Positions 5,313 to 7,553 of a DNA stretch of 7,553 nt are shown one piece after another. The position numbers were made by a program, and so were the translations under genes. Position 1 is the stretch's first letter; each line of letters opens with the position of its first letter. The stretch is from Desulfobacterales bacterium (GTDB lineage: Bacteria; Desulfobacterota; Desulfobacteria; Desulfobacterales; Desulfosalsimonadaceae): contig JAGYOT010000076.1 in the NCBI GenBank assembly GCA_018399455.1, positions 1 to 7,553 on the forward strand, in the 5' to 3' direction. The notes under the pieces are model-generated. The model saw only the letters and a list, made by a program, of their open reading frames with translations, ran no database searches and was not told the origin of the DNA.

Positions 5313-7526
5313 ATGATGGGAAACAAATCAATGCCGGCCAGATTATCCGGCCAGATCGAGCGGATCACGTATACCAACCCGGAAAACGGCTATACCGTGG
5401 CCCAAATGAGAGTTCGCGGTGGGAGCCAGCTGGTGACGGTCGTCGGCAGCCTTGTTGACCCGGTTCCCGGTGAGGTGATGGAAATCTTCGGCCGGTGGAA
5501 AGTTCATCCCAGATTCGGTGAGCAGTTTGAAGTTGAAACCTATCGCACAACAGCTCCCGCCACCGTCACCGGTATCCGTAAATATCTGGGTTCCGGGCTG
5601 ATCAAAGGCATCGGCCCGGTAATGGCCAAACGCATTGTCAGCCGTTTTGGTAAGCAAACTCTGGATATCATCGAAAAGGAGCCGGAACGCCTCGCCGAGA
5701 TTCAGGGAATCGGCAAAAAACGGGTAGGGATGATCAATGCCGCCTGGGAGGAGCAGAAAGAAATCCGGGCGGTGATGATGTTTCTCCAGTCTCACAATGT
5801 CAGTTCCGGCTATGCCGCCAAGATATTCAAGCAGTATGGCAGCCGGGCCATTGAAGTGGTCTCAAGAAATCCTTACCAAATGGCTGCCGACATTTATGGC
5901 ATTGGTTTTCTGACTGCCGACCGGATTGCCCGGGAATTAGGATTTGAGAAAGACTCGCACCTGCGGCTTCGGGCAGGAATTCTCTACGTCTTAAACCAGA
6001 TGGCAGAAAACGGCCATGTCTATTACCCCTATCACCAGCTGCTGGAAAAGGCAGGGGAAATGCTTGAGGTCGACCCCTACCCGGTAGCGGACGCCCTGGC
6101 CTATACAGCCCGGGCGAAAATGGTGGTCATTGAATCCATTCCCGCTTCTGATGCGGATACCGCCGTTTATCTTTCCAGGTATTATACCTGTGAGACCGGA
6201 ATCGCCGCCATGTTAAAGCGGCTGCTGAAAACACCCAAGGCCTCTCGCGCAATCGATACGGACCGGGCCCTGGCCTGGGTGCAGGGCCAGCTGGCCTTCA
6301 CCCTCGCCGAAAAACAGGCGGAAGCGGTTTCTGACGCCGGTCGCCACAAGGTCATGGTGATTACAGGCGGACCGGGGACAGGGAAAACCACGATTATTCG
6401 TGCAGTCCTGAAGATTTTCAGCCGGATTTCCGTTAATATCCTTATGGCTGCTCCCACCGGTCGGGCGGCCAAGCAAATGAGCGAAGCCACCGGTTTTCCG
6501 GCCAGCACCATCCATCGCATGCTTTCCTTTGAGCCCAGGAGCGGCGGATTCCAAAAGAATGAACACAATCCTCTGAAATGCGAGATTTTGATCCTTGATG
6601 AAGCCTCCATGATCGATACGGTGTTGATGTATCATCTTTTAAAGGCAGTGCCAAAAGCAGCCACCCTGATCCTGGTGGGCGATGTGAACCAGCTGCCGTC
6701 TGTCGGGGCCGGCAACGTGCTTGAAGATGTTATTGCGTCGCAAAAAGTGCCGGTGGTCCGCTTAAACGAGATTTTCCGACAGGCCCGTCAGAGCCGCATC
6801 ATTGTGAACGCCCATCGGATCAATAAGGGCTATATGCCCATAATTGATGATGCCCGCCGGGAGGCGAACGACTTTTATTTTATCGAAAAAGAGGATCCGG
6901 AAGCCGTTCTATCCCTGATTCTTTCCATGGTGGAAGCCCGCATTCCGAAGAGCTTCGGCTTTGATCCGGTATCGGATATTCAGGTTTTGTCGCCCATGCA
7001 CAAGGGCATTCTGGGAACGGCCAACCTTAACCATGAGCTTCAGCAGCGCTTAAATCCGGGTAAAGACGGGGTCAGTTTTGGAAACGCCATGTTCTGCATG
7101 GACGATAAAGTCATGCAGATCCGGAATAATTATGATAAAGGCATATTTAACGGGGACATTGGCCGTGTTTGCGGCTTGAACCGGGAAGACCGCGAGTTGT
7201 GCGTTGACTTTGACAATCGCCGTGTTTCCTATGACTTCACAGAGCTTAATGAACTGGTGCTGGCCTATGCCGTATCAGTGCACAAGTCCCAGGGTTCGGA
7301 ATACCCGGTGGTGATTGTTCCGGTGATGACCCAGCACTATATCCTTCTGCAGCGCAACCTGATTTATACGGCCGTTACCCGTGGCAGGCAGCTCGTGGTT
7401 GTGGTGGGAACAAAGAAAGCATTGGCCTTGGGCATTAAAAACGATCGAACCCAGCACCGGTTCACCCGGCTGGATTTGCGCCTGAAATGGCCGGCCGAAA
7501 GCTTTGAAAAGGAGCTGGCGGATTGA
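5313..7526 (+). CDS. recD2: RecD2-type ATP-dependent 5'-3' DNA helicase
   Basis: A 737-residue superfamily 1B helicase, full length for RecD2. From the ATG at 5313, an OB-like N-terminal domain comes first (about 8-80, with ENGYTVAQMRV at 24-34). Helix-hairpin-helix DNA-binding motifs follow at GIGPVMAKRI (99-108), GIGKKRVGMI (132-141) and GIGFLTADRI (196-205). The motor has motif I GGPGTGKTT (352-360), Ia APTGRAAKQMSE (380-391), II LILDEASMID (426-435), III LVGDVNQLPSVGAG (454-467), IV LNEIFRQA (484-491), V VSVHKSQGSEYP (654-665) and VI YTAVTRGRQLVVVVG (685-699). The HhH block and the absence of recB/recC nearby separate it from RecBCD RecD. RecD2 proteins unwind DNA 5'-3' and are tied to repair and replication-fork stability. 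The start is uncertain: ATGs at 5313, 5316 and 5331 are all in frame and none has a good ribosome site. The 5331 start (MPARLSGQIERITY) fits the family's usual N-terminus best. Confidence 0.95.
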   Translation: MMGNKSMPARLSGQIERITYTNPENGYTVAQMRVRGGSQLVTVVGSLVDPVPGEVMEIFGRWKVHPRFGEQFEVETYRTTAPATVTGIRKYLGSGLIKGIGPVMAKRIVSRFGKQTLDIIEKEPERLAEIQGIGKKRVGMINAAWEEQKEIRAVMMFLQSHNVSSGYAAKIFKQYGSRAIEVVSRNPYQMAADIYGIGFLTADRIARELGFEKDSHLRLRAGILYVLNQMAENGHVYYPYHQLLEKAGEMLEVDPYPVADALAYTARAKMVVIESIPASDADTAVYLSRYYTCETGIAAMLKRLLKTPKASRAIDTDRALAWVQGQLAFTLAEKQAEAVSDAGRHKVMVITGGPGTGKTTIIRAVLKIFSRISVNILMAAPTGRAAKQMSEATGFPASTIHRMLSFEPRSGGFQKNEHNPLKCEILILDEASMIDTVLMYHLLKAVPKAATLILVGDVNQLPSVGAGNVLEDVIASQKVPVVRLNEIFRQARQSRIIVNAHRINKGYMPIIDDARREANDFYFIEKEDPEAVLSLILSMVEARIPKSFGFDPVSDIQVLSPMHKGILGTANLNHELQQRLNPGKDGVSFGNAMFCMDDKVMQIRNNYDKGIFNGDIGRVCGLNREDRELCVDFDNRRVSYDFTELNELVLAYAVSVHKSQGSEYPVVIVPVMTQHYILLQRNLIYTAVTRGRQLVVVVGTKKALALGIKNDRTQHRFTRLDLRLKWPAESFEKELAD
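7509..7514 (+). promoter_or_regulatory. Ribosome binding site for the TTG-start gene inside the helicase end
   Basis: AAGGAG lies within the last codons of the helicase gene, eight bases before the TTG at 7523. It is the strongest evidence that a new gene begins there. Confidence 0.6.
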
Positions 7527-7553
7527 AGATTATTATTGTCGGTGCCGGTGAGG
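7523..7553 (+). CDS. trkA: Probable TrkA potassium-uptake regulator (3' partial, N-terminus only)
   Basis: Only ten codons are visible: TTG start, then MKIIIVGAGE. This hydrophobic beta strand running into a GxG nucleotide-binding turn is the beginning of a Rossmann fold, and MKIIIxGAGxVG is how TrkA (RCK-domain NAD-binding regulator of the Trk potassium channel) usually begins. The TTG overlaps the helicase stop codon (TTGA at 7523-7526), and AAGGAG at 7509-7514 is well placed, which suggests translational coupling. Other Rossmann proteins such as FAD or NAD(P)-dependent oxidoreductases can begin similarly, so the name rests on ten residues. If correct, a TrkH/TrkG membrane subunit gene would be expected just beyond the window. 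Confidence 0.55.
   Translation, partial: MKIIIVGAGE

Noticed and set aside
5093..5458. Plus-strand open frame bridging the TPR end, the gap and the helicase start
   Set aside because: It is out of frame with both flanking genes, begins inside the TPR domain and has no family-like sequence. It also does not explain the gap as a gene.
5343..5795. Minus-strand open frame opposite the helicase N-terminus
   Set aside because: The + strand carries conserved OB and HhH motifs here; the minus frame shows no domain.
1..7553. CRISPR array, insertion sequence, tRNA or phage attachment site
   Set aside because: I saw no regularly spaced repeats, transposase motifs, terminal inverted repeats or tRNA-like cloverleaf; nearly all of the window is explained by intact coding genes.

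Overview
This 7.5 kb window looks like ordinary chromosome from a Gram-negative bacterium. I infer an anaerobic Desulfobacterota-type (sulfate-reducer-like) organism from the protein flavour and gene mix: moderate GC, a short MetE-like protein, a MoxR/CoxE-like pair, a RecD2-type helicase and a Trk-like gene. That assignment is not demonstrated by any marker gene. All genes are on the + strand and closely packed, with gaps of about 20-92 bases. There are no rRNA or tRNA genes, no CRISPR array, no insertion sequence and no sign of gene decay.

Left part (1-2951): the 3' part of a MetE/UROD-superfamily methyltransferase-like protein cut by the window edge, then a MoxR-type AAA+ ATPase, then a VWA protein of the CoxE-like kind. 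The ATPase and VWA genes form the classic two-part MoxR-VWA module, a probable maturation or remodelling machine with an unidentified client. Next (2976-3437) is a small exported protein made of two SH3b domains.

Middle part (3483-5220): a PfkB-family kinase most like the adenosine-kinase branch, then a membrane-anchored TPR protein of YfgM/TPR_21 type.

Right part (5221-7553): the longest gap, 92 bases, which holds a perfect TATAAT and several inverted repeats. It leads into an intact RecD2-type 5'-3' DNA helicase with OB, HhH and superfamily 1 helicase motifs. The helicase stop codon overlaps a TTG start of a further gene whose first ten residues (MKIIIVGAGE) read like the Rossmann N-terminus of TrkA, the Trk potassium-uptake regulator. 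That gene runs out of the window.

I see no clear undescribed system. The parts most worth following are the MoxR-VWA pair with its unusual metal-site motif beside a stand-alone MetE-like protein, the leader of the helicase gene, and the TrkA-like start overlapping the helicase stop.
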